DNA of 6,432 nt from positions 1 through 6,432 of the forward strand of contig JACMKV010000175.1 of NCBI GenBank assembly GCA_014379915.1, written 5' to 3'. Position numbers and translations under genes: made by a program. The number at the start of each line of letters is the position of its first letter. The stretch's first letter is position 1. This DNA is from Burkholderiales bacterium. Lineage in GTDB: Bacteria; Pseudomonadota; Gammaproteobacteria; Burkholderiales; JACMKV01. This document shows, in pieces, positions 1 to 5,578 of the stretch. Below the pieces are notes generated by a model. It searched no databases, had not been told where the DNA came from, and saw only the letters and a program-made list of their open reading frames with translations.

Positions 1-107
1 CCTCGCAGGATATCCCAGTGGTTGCGGATCGCGCAGTTGCCCGGTAGCGCCGCAAGCTCGAGCGGCCAAAGAACGATGTGCCGAAAATGACGTACCAGGT
101 TTTCCAT
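1..107 (-). CDS. N-terminal 35 codons of an unrecognised protein, cut by the left edge
   Basis: An open frame starts with ATG at 107 on the minus strand and runs without a stop off the left edge. It begins MENLVRHFRHIVLWPLELAA and continues through NHWDILR. A purine-rich GGCGGGGGG stretch lies just upstream of the ATG and could serve as ribosome binding site, although the spacing is short. The visible part has a basic, His/Arg-rich start followed by a short hydrophobic stretch (about residues 11-21). It is too short and polar to call a signal peptide or membrane segment. I do not recognise the family with certainty. The natural-looking amino acid composition and the start context make a real gene more likely than chance. 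The upstream region (108-270) shows no strong promoter. Confidence 0.5.
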   Translation of the reverse strand, partial: MENLVRHFRHIVLWPLELAALPGNCAIRNHWDILR

Positions 108-270
108 GGCCCCCCGCCTTGCTTTACGTGCTTATGTGAGCCCGGGACATTTCATAGCCTATCGATCAAAGCCGTCGCATGAATAACCGAACACAAAGCT
201 CTTTTCGCGAGGACTTTTACACGCCGGTCTACGGAAAAGGTGTTATCTATTTATGCACCGCGCGATAATC

Positions 271-575
271 TCAACCGCCTTGAAAACGGCGACGCGCAGC
301 AATGGCCACAGCACCAATCCCGGCCAACATCAGTGCATCGGTCTCAGGCTCTGGCACGGCAACGACGTTACCTGAATGAACGGCCCAAGCGCGGTTCGCG
401 AAGAATGGATCGTTGCCGTCCTGGCATCCGTCTCGGGTGCCGAAGAACCAGAGGTCGTCCGGTCTTACAGCGAAGGCCGTGCCGATCCATTATTCGGAAG
501 TCGCGCTGACGAACGGGCCGGTGTGATCAATCCGGTGTCAGGCTGCTCGAACTCATTGCAGACGACGGCTGTGCC
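271..575 (-). pseudogene. C-terminal remnant of a DUF1566/Lcl-like protein with a PEP-CTERM sorting tail
   Basis: On the minus strand, positions 489-271 read as 72 open codons with no ATG, ending at TGA 273-271. They start WIGTAFAVRPDDLWFFGTRD, then reach NRAWAVHSGNVVAVPEPE, then a hydrophobic stretch (ALMLAGIGAVAIAA) and a basic end (RRRFQGG). This is the exact layout of a PEP-CTERM tail: VPEPE motif, membrane segment, Arg cluster. The preceding W-x-G-T, W-F-F-G and AWAV blocks match the end of DUF1566(Lcl)-type surface proteins (family recalled from knowledge, not searched). Upstream the frame continues as TGPFVSATSE, then a TAA at 492-490 where the family usually has Tyr. A second in-frame TGA lies at 540-538. 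The earlier part (CNEFEQPDTG, 531-560) is in another frame, so there is also a frameshift. A working copy would be exported, cut and anchored by an exosortase. This one is broken. Confidence 0.8.
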
Positions 576-934
576 AGGGCCCATTGAGTTGCACGCCTAC
601 ACGGCGACGACGGCCCATACTGTATGTGACGGTGGGCGAAGTCAAATCATCCGTTTCTCGACGAGCGTCTGTGGCAAGCTGTGGCCCGTCGACCGCTGAT
701 GGTCAACGCGGTTTCGATCACTGGCGCATGCCCGATACCGACGCAACCGTGCACCACGCATGCCCGCCACGCGCCCAGCACTACGACGAAAGCCGAGGTA
801 GCAACCGAGGCGTTCGGACAACGTTGGAAATGCATCTTCGTCCAGACGAGAGTTCGTTGCTTTTCAGCCATAAGCCCCTGCCCAACGGACCGTTCAGCGT
901 GTTAGTCTAAGGAAAATACACCGGAGAAACGCAG
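576..934. other. Non-coding stretch, probably the decayed 5' part of the PEP-CTERM gene
   Basis: No convincing intact gene lies here on either strand. A minus-strand frame from ATG 871 to 647 follows a GGGG stretch and contains a hydrophobic run (SVATSAFVVVLGAW) that could be a decayed signal peptide. That would place the original start of the PEP-CTERM gene near 871 and give a length of about 200 codons, somewhat short for DUF1566 PEP-CTERM proteins. No WRLP block, typical of the family, could be read with confidence between 580 and 720, so the link is inference. The last 50 bases should hold the promoter of the small gene at 935, but no clear -35/-10 pair stands out. Confidence 0.35.
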
Positions 935-1144
935 ATGAAAAATCCCTGGATTAAGAAGAACCCTCTGATGAGCATGTGGATGAGCGGCGCCAATGCTGTG
1001 GTCGGCGCGGCGCGCAGCCGAGCCACTGCGGAAGGCAAGCGCCAAGCGGCGACCATGATGACGAAAGGGGCCAAGCAGGTTGCCAGTTTCTGGAGCGGTG
1101 CCCTGATGGCTGCGCCGCCCCCGAAAAAGAGGAAGCGTCGCTAA
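935..1144 (+). CDS. Small, strongly basic conserved-looking protein (69 aa), function unknown
   Basis: An ATG at 935 is preceded by GGAG (923-926) at 8 bases, a usable ribosome binding site. The product starts MKNPWIKKNPLMSMWMSGAN, has an Ala/Arg/Lys-rich middle (residues 24-46) likely to be helical, a short SFWSGALMAAPP segment, and ends in KKRKRR. Predicted charge is strongly positive, with no Cys and no signal peptide. The repeated Met/Trp and the SFWSGA block give it the feel of the small basic proteins seen in betaproteobacterial genomes next to PHA/phasin genes, but I cannot name the family. It stands alone: the nearest genes are a pseudogene on the opposite strand and rpmE 264 bases downstream. 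No terminator is visible right after it. The Shine-Dalgarno sequence and the composition favour a real gene. The basic tail could bind nucleic acid, which is speculation. Confidence 0.6.
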   Translation: MKNPWIKKNPLMSMWMSGANAVVGAARSRATAEGKRQAATMMTKGAKQVASFWSGALMAAPPPKKRKRR

Positions 1145-1336
1145 GCTGCCGCTACCGGCGCGAGCCGATCGCCTCAAGCGGCCGACGGAACGCGAGCGCG
1201 AATAGCGCAGCGCCAAGGCCGCCGAGCCTGTCCGAACTTGGTATGTGAAGCATCCTTGCCAAGGCGGCCGCGGTTGTCTGCTTCGGGTCCGGAAACCGGA
1301 ATTCAACCTGAGTCACTACCCGCCGCCATTGTCGGC

Positions 1337-1365
1337 TTGCCTCAAATTGACCATTGCGCGATAAT
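1337..1365 (+). promoter_or_regulatory. Sigma-70 promoter of rpmE
   Basis: TTGCCT (1337-1342) and GATAAT (1360-1365) are separated by exactly 17 bases, close to the TTGACA/TATAAT consensus (4 of 6 and 5 of 6). Transcription would start near 1372, leaving a leader of about 37 bases before the rpmE ATG. A nearby TTGACC (1347-1352) has no good -10 at the right distance. Confidence 0.6.
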
Positions 1366-1408
1366 TCGCATCTTTTTTGTGTCGGCTTTCTCGCCGCGTG
1401 AGGCAATC

Positions 1409-1642
1409 ATGAAACCAGATATCCATCCGAAATACGAAGAAATCTCAGTGACCTGCAGTTGCGGCAATACTTTCAAGACGAGCTCTACACTGGGCAAGCC
1501 ATTGCACGTCGAGGTCTGCTCGGCTTGCCATCCGTTCTACACCGGCAAGCAGAAAGTTCTCGATACCGCCGGCCGTGTCGAAAAATTCCGTCAGAAATAC
1601 AGCAAGACTGCGGGAAAAAGCACCAACGCTACGCCGAGTTGA
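1409..1642 (+). CDS. rpmE: 50S ribosomal protein L31, zinc-binding (C+) type
   Basis: The 77-residue product starts MKPDIHPKYEEISVTCSCGN and contains VEVCSACHPFYTGKQK, the hallmark of bacterial L31. The four zinc ligands of the C+ form are present: Cys16, Cys18, Cys37 and Cys40. L31 sits at the central protuberance of the large ribosomal subunit. The C+ form also holds zinc that can be released when a zinc-free paralogue replaces it (known for the family). The frame is open upstream, but the ATG at 1409 is chosen because GAGG (1400-1403) lies 5 bases before it and the protein then begins exactly like known L31. The tail after FRQKYSK (about 11 residues, TAGKSTNATPS) is slightly longer than in E. 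coli L31. The gene is monocistronic, with its own promoter and terminator, and converges on cynS. Confidence 0.95.
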   Translation: MKPDIHPKYEEISVTCSCGNTFKTSSTLGKPLHVEVCSACHPFYTGKQKVLDTAGRVEKFRQKYSKTAGKSTNATPS

Positions 1643-1661
1643 CGGTCGCTCCGTCAGCCCG

Positions 1662-1691
1662 ATAAAAAGGCAGCCTCGGCTGCCTTTTTAT
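1662..1691. terminator. Bidirectional intrinsic terminator between rpmE and cynS
   Basis: A perfect 13-bp inverted repeat, ATAAAAAGGCAGC / GCTGCCTTTTTAT, flanks a CTCG loop. The G+C-rich core (GGCAGC/GCTGCC) is followed by five T on the plus strand. Because the A and T runs are part of the stem, the minus strand also shows a G+C stem followed by five T. It lies 19 bases after the rpmE stop and 14 bases after the cynS stop, so one element can end both convergent transcripts. Confidence 0.9.
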
Positions 1692-1705
1692 TCGCGCTGA
1701 ACGGA

Positions 1706-2149
1706 TCAGTATTTGCGGTACGGCAGAAATTTTCCATGCATCACGATTTTTACACGGTCTCCCTTAGGATCGGGCAGTCGCTCCATGGTCATTGCAAAGT
1801 CGATTGCGCTCATGATGCCGTCGCCGAATTCTTCATGAATCAATTCCTTCCAGGCCGTGCCATAGACCTGTATCAGTTCGTAAAATCGGTAGATCGTCGG
1901 GTCGACCGGAACAGCAGTACCTAGAGAGCCGCGCGTCGGAACAATTTGCAGCATCGTCACTTCATCTTCGGTCAAGTCCAGTGCTGCGCCTGCATTTTTC
2001 GCTTCATCTGCCGATAGCGGCATCTGCCCCATCAATGCCGCAGTCGTCCACACTGGGCTGCGGCCGATTTTTTCAGCAAGCTTTGGCCAGCTGATTCCTT
2101 TTTTCAGTTTGGCGCTCAGTATTTTTTCGGTCAGTTCGGAACGTATCAT
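1706..2149 (-). CDS. cynS: Cyanate hydratase (cyanase)
   Basis: Cyanase converts cyanate and bicarbonate to carbamate, which decays to ammonia and a second CO2. It is a cytoplasmic decamer. The product shows the family core: an N-terminal helical, HTH-like region (TEKILSAKLKKGISWPKLAE), TAALMGQMPLSADEA, and the C-terminal catalytic domain with DPTIYRFYELIQVYG and FGDGIMSAIDF. From the chosen start, the catalytic triad matching E. coli Arg96/Glu99/Ser122 is Arg88, Glu91 and Ser114. The length of 147 residues is near the usual 147-156. The start at 2149 (MIRSEL) is preferred over the ATG at 2161, which would add MENP, because GGAG lies 6 bases before 2149 while nothing similar precedes 2161. 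It is the last gene of the cyn operon, 18 bases after the cynD stop, and ends at the shared terminator. Confidence 0.95.
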   Translation of the reverse strand: MIRSELTEKILSAKLKKGISWPKLAEKIGRSPVWTTAALMGQMPLSADEAKNAGAALDLTEDEVTMLQIVPTRGSLGTAVPVDPTIYRFYELIQVYGTAWKELIHEEFGDGIMSAIDFAMTMERLPDPKGDRVKIVMHGKFLPYRKY

Positions 2150-2155
2150 CGGATT

Positions 2156-2159
2156 CTCC
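2156..2159 (-). promoter_or_regulatory. Ribosome binding site that fixes the cynS start
   Basis: GGAG on the minus strand (2159-2156), 6 bases before the ATG at 2149. It overlaps the upstream candidate ATG at 2161-2159, so ribosomes would be directed to 2149. Confidence 0.6.
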
Positions 2160-2167
2160 ATGTCGCT

Positions 2168-3103
2168 TTATGAATTGGCCACGACTTTATCGACGTGCCT
2201 TGGCGGCGCTGGTTGCTGCGCATCTGCTCCCTGGTACGCTCCGCAATCGGCGACGACCAGGCCTGGTTTAACCAGCGGTGGCTGTCTAGGGTTATAGCTG
2301 TCGGGAAAGTCGCTGCTGCTGAACTGCTTCGAGCGGCTAACCAGAAAATCCACAAGGTGGTTGCGAATCGGGTAGTACTGCGGATCCTTGTGTATGGTGT
2401 CGCGCCGACGATCGGCTGGCAGCGTGTTCTGCACGATTTCGGCGATCCTGGCGCGTGGGCCGTTACTCATCAGCATGATTTTGTCGGATAGCAGGATCGC
2501 TTCATCGACATCATGAGTAATCATGAAAACGGTTTGATGCGTAGCGGCGCAGATTTTTTTGAGTTCGTCCTGGATCAGGCCGCGCGTCAACGCATCGAGC
2601 GCACCAAATGGCTCGTCGAGCAGTAGCATCTTTGGTTCGATTGCGAACGCGCGAGCGATGCCGACGCGCTGCTTCATGCCGCCCGAGAGTTCGGCCGGCT
2701 TCTTGTGTTCGGAACCGGTCAGCCCGACCAGGTCCAGGTATTTCTGACAATGGGCTGCGAGTTTTTGTCTGCTCCAGTCCGGCCAGCGTGAACGCACGCC
2801 GAAAGCGACGTTTTTTTCCGCCGATAGCCATGGCATCAGCGCGTGGTTCTGAAACACGACACCACGATCGAGGCTGGGGCCGGAAACTTCGCGGCCATCC
2901 ATGACGACTACGCCGCTGGTAGCCTCGTCGAGGCCGGCGAGGATATTCAACACGGTGGATTTGCCACAGCCGGAATGGCCAACGATGCAGACAAATTCAC
3001 CTTTCTGCACGCTGAAATTGACTTGGTCGAACACGAGCAGAGGTTCACTGCGCGCACTCCGGTAAAGTCTACTCAAATCCTCGACTTTCAGAAAAGCGTC
3101 CAC
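2168..3103 (-). CDS. cynD: ABC transporter ATP-binding protein, NrtD/CynD type
   Basis: This is the motor subunit of the cyanate importer (nitrate/cyanate/taurine-like ABC family), a cytoplasmic dimer attached to the permease. All ATPase motifs are intact: Walker A GHSGCGKST (residues 42-50), Q-loop Gln85 in VVFQNHALMPW, signature LSGGMKQR (139-146), Walker B MLLLDEP (159-165), D-loop ALDALT, and H-loop His197 in MITHDVDEA. The start is GTG at 3103, read as Met. AGGAG lies 5 bases upstream and overlaps the cynB stop codon, so the two genes are 2 bases apart and probably translationally coupled. At 311 residues it is longer than the usual 255-275. The last 50 or so residues (from SKQFSSSD) form a Pro/Ala/Gln-rich tail of unknown role. 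The substrate assignment rests on the adjoining cynS; by sequence alone it could serve nitrate. Confidence 0.9.
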   Translation of the reverse strand: MDAFLKVEDLSRLYRSARSEPLLVFDQVNFSVQKGEFVCIVGHSGCGKSTVLNILAGLDEATSGVVVMDGREVSGPSLDRGVVFQNHALMPWLSAEKNVAFGVRSRWPDWSRQKLAAHCQKYLDLVGLTGSEHKKPAELSGGMKQRVGIARAFAIEPKMLLLDEPFGALDALTRGLIQDELKKICAATHQTVFMITHDVDEAILLSDKIMLMSNGPRARIAEIVQNTLPADRRRDTIHKDPQYYPIRNHLVDFLVSRSKQFSSSDFPDSYNPRQPPLVKPGLVVADCGAYQGADAQQPAPPRHVDKVVANS

Positions 3104-3105
3104 GG

Positions 3106-4002
3106 TTACTCCTGATAGGCGACCAGCCGCGACAGCCAGCCGAAGATCAGGTCGAGCAGCATACCCACAGCCCCAATCAGCAGGATCGCGAAGATGACGT
3201 TGGTCAGACTCAGGTTATTCCACTCGTTCCAGACGAAGTAGCCTATGCCGGTGCCGCCAACGAGCATTTCGGCAGCAACGATGACAAGCCAAGCGATGCC
3301 CATCGAAATCCGCATGCCGGTGAGAATCGTCGGCGCAGCGGCAGGCAAGATGACCAGGAACGCTTTGCGCAAAACGCTGGCCTCCAGCGTTTTGGCAACG
3401 TTAAGCCAATCGCGCCTGACCGATGCAACGCCGTGAACCGTGTTCAGCAGCATTGGCCACAGCGAGCAGACAAAGATCACGAATATCGACGAGATTGTGG
3501 AATCCTTGATCGTATACAGCGCGAGCGGCATCCAGGCTAGCGGAGAAATCGGCTTTAATAACTGGATAAAAGGGTCGAGCGCTCTATAAACCAGCGGCGA
3601 CATGCCGATCAGAAAACCGAGTGGAATCGCCAGCAGAGCAGCCAGCGCAAACCCGAGCAGCACGCGTGCGATCGAGTACGCCAGCTGAATCCCTATGCCT
3701 TTGTCATTGGCGCCATTGTCATAGAACGGATTGCTCAGATGTTTCCAGATAGCCTCGCCCATTTGCAGCGGCGTCGGCAAGCCAGAAGCCGTCGTTTCGC
3801 CACCGCCCATCAGCTTTGCGTATTCACTATCGCCGCCGATCGTGTGATCAACTGGCAAAGTTGCGAGATGCCATATCAGAAGGATCAGGCCGAAGATGGC
3901 AAGCGACAAGAGACCGGCGCGGTAGGTAGAGGATTTGTTCATGCTTGCGATCGCAAATTGGCTCAAAGTAATGGGGCGCACGTTCCGGGTCATGACGATC
4001 AT
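3106..4002 (-). CDS. cynB: ABC transporter permease, NrtB/CynB type
   Basis: This is the inner-membrane channel subunit of the cyanate importer. In the 298-residue product a first membrane segment lies at about 31-49 (LLSLAIFGLILLIWHLATLP). A periplasmic stretch with a GGGETTASGLPTPLQ segment (67-80) follows, then several more hydrophobic segments (about 108-135, 168-190, 231-249, 267-290). The cytoplasmic EAA coupling loop reads KTLEASVLRKAFLVILPAAA (204-223), which docks with CynD. The fold matches the binding-protein-dependent permease family (BPD_transp_1). The start is uncertain. A TGA directly precedes ATG 4002 in frame, so translation cannot begin earlier, but GGAG (4020-4017) is 14 bases away, longer than ideal. 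Internal Met codons at 3993 and 3942 have no better signal. It lies 134 bases after cynA and 2 bases before cynD. Confidence 0.9.
   Translation of the reverse strand: MIVMTRNVRPITLSQFAIASMNKSSTYRAGLLSLAIFGLILLIWHLATLPVDHTIGGDSEYAKLMGGGETTASGLPTPLQMGEAIWKHLSNPFYDNGANDKGIGIQLAYSIARVLLGFALAALLAIPLGFLIGMSPLVYRALDPFIQLLKPISPLAWMPLALYTIKDSTISSIFVIFVCSLWPMLLNTVHGVASVRRDWLNVAKTLEASVLRKAFLVILPAAAPTILTGMRISMGIAWLVIVAAEMLVGGTGIGYFVWNEWNNLSLTNVIFAILLIGAVGMLLDLIFGWLSRLVAYQE
3109..3113 (-). promoter_or_regulatory. Ribosome binding site of cynD overlapping the cynB stop region
   Basis: AGGAG on the minus strand (3113-3109), immediately followed by the cynB TAA (3108-3106) and then the GTG start at 3103. 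The spacing of 5 bases supports the GTG start and suggests re-initiation by ribosomes finishing cynB. Confidence 0.75.
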
Positions 4003-4031
4003 TCAAAGGACCGTTACTCCGAGGTTCCTTC

Positions 4032-4132
4032 GTCTATCGCTCAGAGCCTGCCCTTGAATGCTGTAATCGGAGGATAGACTCTGCCGGATTGAGTCCGGGG
4101 CTAGAAGCCCGCTCGGAATGACGGCTTTGCCG
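4032..4132 (-). repeat. Tandem hairpins in the cynA-cynB gap
   Basis: Within 101 bases there are four inverted repeats: GTCTATC/GATAGAC (4032-4038 with 4073-4079), CCGGA/TCCGG (4084-4088 with 4094-4098, 5-base loop), GGGCT/AGCCC (4098-4102 with 4106-4110, 3-base loop) and CGGC/GCCG (4122-4125 with 4129-4132). None is followed by a T run on the minus strand, so they are not classic terminators. The CCGGA-type units resemble dispersed REP-like intergenic hairpins. In the cyn mRNA they could protect the cynA 3' end or weaken downstream expression, giving more binding protein than channel, as between malE and malF of E. coli. That role is inference. Confidence 0.5.
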
Positions 4133-4136
4133 CGAT

Positions 4137-5492
4137 TTATGGCCGCTTGATCGCAAAACTTTGGACGTACGCCTCCGGCTTCGATGGATCGAAATCCTTG
4201 CCCATTACCGAGATTTTCCTGTAAGCGGAATCAGGAGGCACGGCACCGGCGTCTTTCATGTATTTGCGCGCATCTGTGACCAGGAACACTCGCTCGACGA
4301 TATCCTTGTATTGCACATCTGCCTTCACGTAGCCCCAGCGCTTCATCTGCGTGAGAATCCAGACTCCCATCGATTGCCATGGGAAAGGATCGAAATCGAT
4401 GCGATTCGGAACGTTCATCACTTTGCCCAGACCATCGGCGTAGCGGCCGGTCAATACCTGCTCGACTACCGCGACCGGCTGATTCAGGTAATTCGCCGGC
4501 GCGATCGCGGCCGCTATCTCCTTGCGATTTTTTTCATCATGCGCAAATGCGGCGGCATCGACCATGGCGCGAAACAAGGCCGCGAACGTGTTCGGATTCT
4601 CCTTGACGAACGCATCGGTCACACCGAAAGCGCAGCACGGATGGCCGTCCCATAAATCCTTGGTCAACAGATGGATGAAACCGATCTGATCGAATACCGC
4701 GCGCTGGTTGAACGGATCGGGTCCAAGATAACCGTCGATGTTGCCGGCGCGCAGATTGGCGACCATTTCCGGCGGCGGCGTTACCCGAATCTGAATATCC
4801 TTGTCTGGATCGATACCGTGCTCTGCGACGTAGTAGCGCAACAGAAAGTTGTGCATCGAATATTCGAACGGCACGGCGAACGTCATACCCTTCCAGGTTT
4901 TCGGATCGCGCCGGTCCTTGTGCTTCAACGCGAGGGTGATCGCCTGGCCATTGATGTTCTGGATGGTCGCGACATTCATCGGTTGCGCGACCGAGCCTGC
5001 GCCCATCGAGATCGCCAGCGGCATCGGCGACAGCATGTGCGATGCGTCGTGTTCCTTGTTCAGCATCTTGTCGCGGATCAGCGCCCAGCCGGCGGTCTTG
5101 ATCAAGGTCACGTCGAGCCCCTGCTTGCTGTAGAACCCCATCGGTCCTGCCATGATCAGCGGCGTCGCGCAGGTGATCGGGATGAAGCCTATTTTCAGGT
5201 TTTTCTTTTCGAGAGGACCGCGCGTTTCGGCCGCCATCGCCTGTATGGCGTCGATCGGCAGCAGACTTGAAATCGCCGCCAGCGCCGTGCTGGCGCCGAC
5301 GCTGCGAATGAACTTGCGGCGCGTTGCATCAGTTGGAAACAGCGCCCGTATCAGAGCCGATTCGACGACGCGTCGTGTTGCATGTTCCGTGCTAGTCATG
5401 ACGCTAGCATCGTGCTCACTATCACTTGCGTGCTTGCCGCAGCTGCAACGAAGTTCAATTTGAGGGTCGAACGGATTGCCGAATGTGGCCAT
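4137..5492 (-). CDS. cynA: Cyanate (nitrate/CmpA-NrtA family) ABC transporter substrate-binding protein with Tat signal
   Basis: This is the periplasmic receptor that captures the anion for CynB and CynD. The frame opens at 5567, but the start is placed at ATG 5492: GGGGAG lies 5 bases before it, and the predicted promoter lies between the two candidates. The product is 451 residues. A polar N-terminal stretch carries RCSCGKH (Cys16, Cys18). A twin-arginine motif follows (TRRKFIRSVG, Arg58-Arg59), then a hydrophobic run (STALAAISSLLPIDA) and a likely AMA cleavage near residue 87. The mature part shows NrtA/CmpA features: LKIGFIPITCATPLIMAGPM, MLSPMPLAISMG, a KTWKGMTFAVPFEYSMHNF block, and AGNIDGYLGPDPFNQRA. 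Cyanate as substrate is inferred from the operon with cynS; nitrate or bicarbonate receptors are close relatives. The long extension ahead of the Tat motif is unusual for an exported protein. Confidence 0.9.
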   Translation of the reverse strand: MATFGNPFDPQIELRCSCGKHASDSEHDASVMTSTEHATRRVVESALIRALFPTDATRRKFIRSVGASTALAAISSLLPIDAIQAMAAETRGPLEKKNLKIGFIPITCATPLIMAGPMGFYSKQGLDVTLIKTAGWALIRDKMLNKEHDASHMLSPMPLAISMGAGSVAQPMNVATIQNINGQAITLALKHKDRRDPKTWKGMTFAVPFEYSMHNFLLRYYVAEHGIDPDKDIQIRVTPPPEMVANLRAGNIDGYLGPDPFNQRAVFDQIGFIHLLTKDLWDGHPCCAFGVTDAFVKENPNTFAALFRAMVDAAAFAHDEKNRKEIAAAIAPANYLNQPVAVVEQVLTGRYADGLGKVMNVPNRIDFDPFPWQSMGVWILTQMKRWGYVKADVQYKDIVERVFLVTDARKYMKDAGAVPPDSAYRKISVMGKDFDPSKPEAYVQSFAIKRP

Positions 5493-5497
5493 GATCG

Positions 5498-5503
5498 CTC
5501 CCC
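5498..5503 (-). promoter_or_regulatory. Ribosome binding site that fixes the cynA start
   Basis: GGGGAG on the minus strand (5503-5498), 5 bases before ATG 5492. It is the best Shine-Dalgarno match in the operon and decides against the longer frame from 5567. Confidence 0.8.
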
Positions 5504-5523
5504 GGTAACGTTGCCGACAGACG

Positions 5524-5541
5524 TTAGCAGAATGCGTACCA
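5524..5541 (-). promoter_or_regulatory. Probable sigma-54 (-24/-12) promoter of the cyn operon
   Basis: On the minus strand TGGTACGCATTCTGCTAA matches the sigma-54 consensus TGGCACG-N4-TTGCW. The invariant GG (5540-5539) and GC (5528-5527) are exactly 10 bases apart, and the TGG..ACG and TGCT surroundings are kept, with one mismatch in each half. Transcription would start near 5515, giving a leader of about 23 bases that includes the cynA ribosome binding site. An imperfect palindrome (CGGTAACGTTGCCG, 5503-5516) overlaps that start point. No better sigma-70 pair is seen. Sigma-54 use would imply activation by an NtrC-type protein under nitrogen limitation. Confidence 0.5.
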
Positions 5542-5554
5542 CAGATTTTGGCGG

Positions 5555-5578
5555 TGGGCCCGCGCATTGCTGGGCCCG
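5555..5578. repeat. Direct repeat TGGGCCCG, two copies 16 bases apart, upstream of the cyn promoter
   Basis: TGGGCCCG occurs at 5555-5562 and 5571-5578. Each contains the palindrome GGGCCC, so the pair can also fold into one hairpin. It lies just upstream of the -24 element. The spacing and symmetry would suit a dimeric regulator, but it does not match the NtrC consensus (TGCACC-N5-GGTGCA). Its function is unknown. Confidence 0.4.

Noticed and set aside
240..910. Several plus-strand frames of 74-108 codons
   Set aside because: They lie opposite the PEP-CTERM remnant or in its decayed 5' part, overlap one another, and show no domain or ribosome binding site.
902..1306. Minus-strand frame of 134 codons opposite the small basic gene
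   Set aside because: Arg/Ser/His-rich, motif-free translation with no ribosome binding site. It is the complement of the better supported gene at 935-1144.
1143..1406. Minus-strand frame (84 codons) ending in a hydrophobic run GLGAALFALAFRR, reminiscent of a second PEP-CTERM tail
   Set aside because: There is no PEP triad before the hydrophobic run and no ribosome binding site. The frame also overlaps the rpmE promoter. Such Ala/Gly/Leu runs arise easily in G+C-rich DNA.
3947..3954. GCGATCGC palindrome (HIP1-like, as in cyanobacteria)
   Set aside because: A single copy inside cynB is not enough to suggest cyanobacterial origin. The other features point to a betaproteobacterium.
4161..5270. 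Plus-strand frames of 164 and 199 codons inside cynA
   Set aside because: They are complements of the clearly coding cynA sequence, with compositions rich in Arg, His and Asp, typical of antisense reading.
5493..5567. Longer cynA start at 5567 adding 25 residues
   Set aside because: The extra part lacks a ribosome binding site, is not signal-like, and would start upstream of the probable promoter. ATG 5492 has an excellent GGGGAG.
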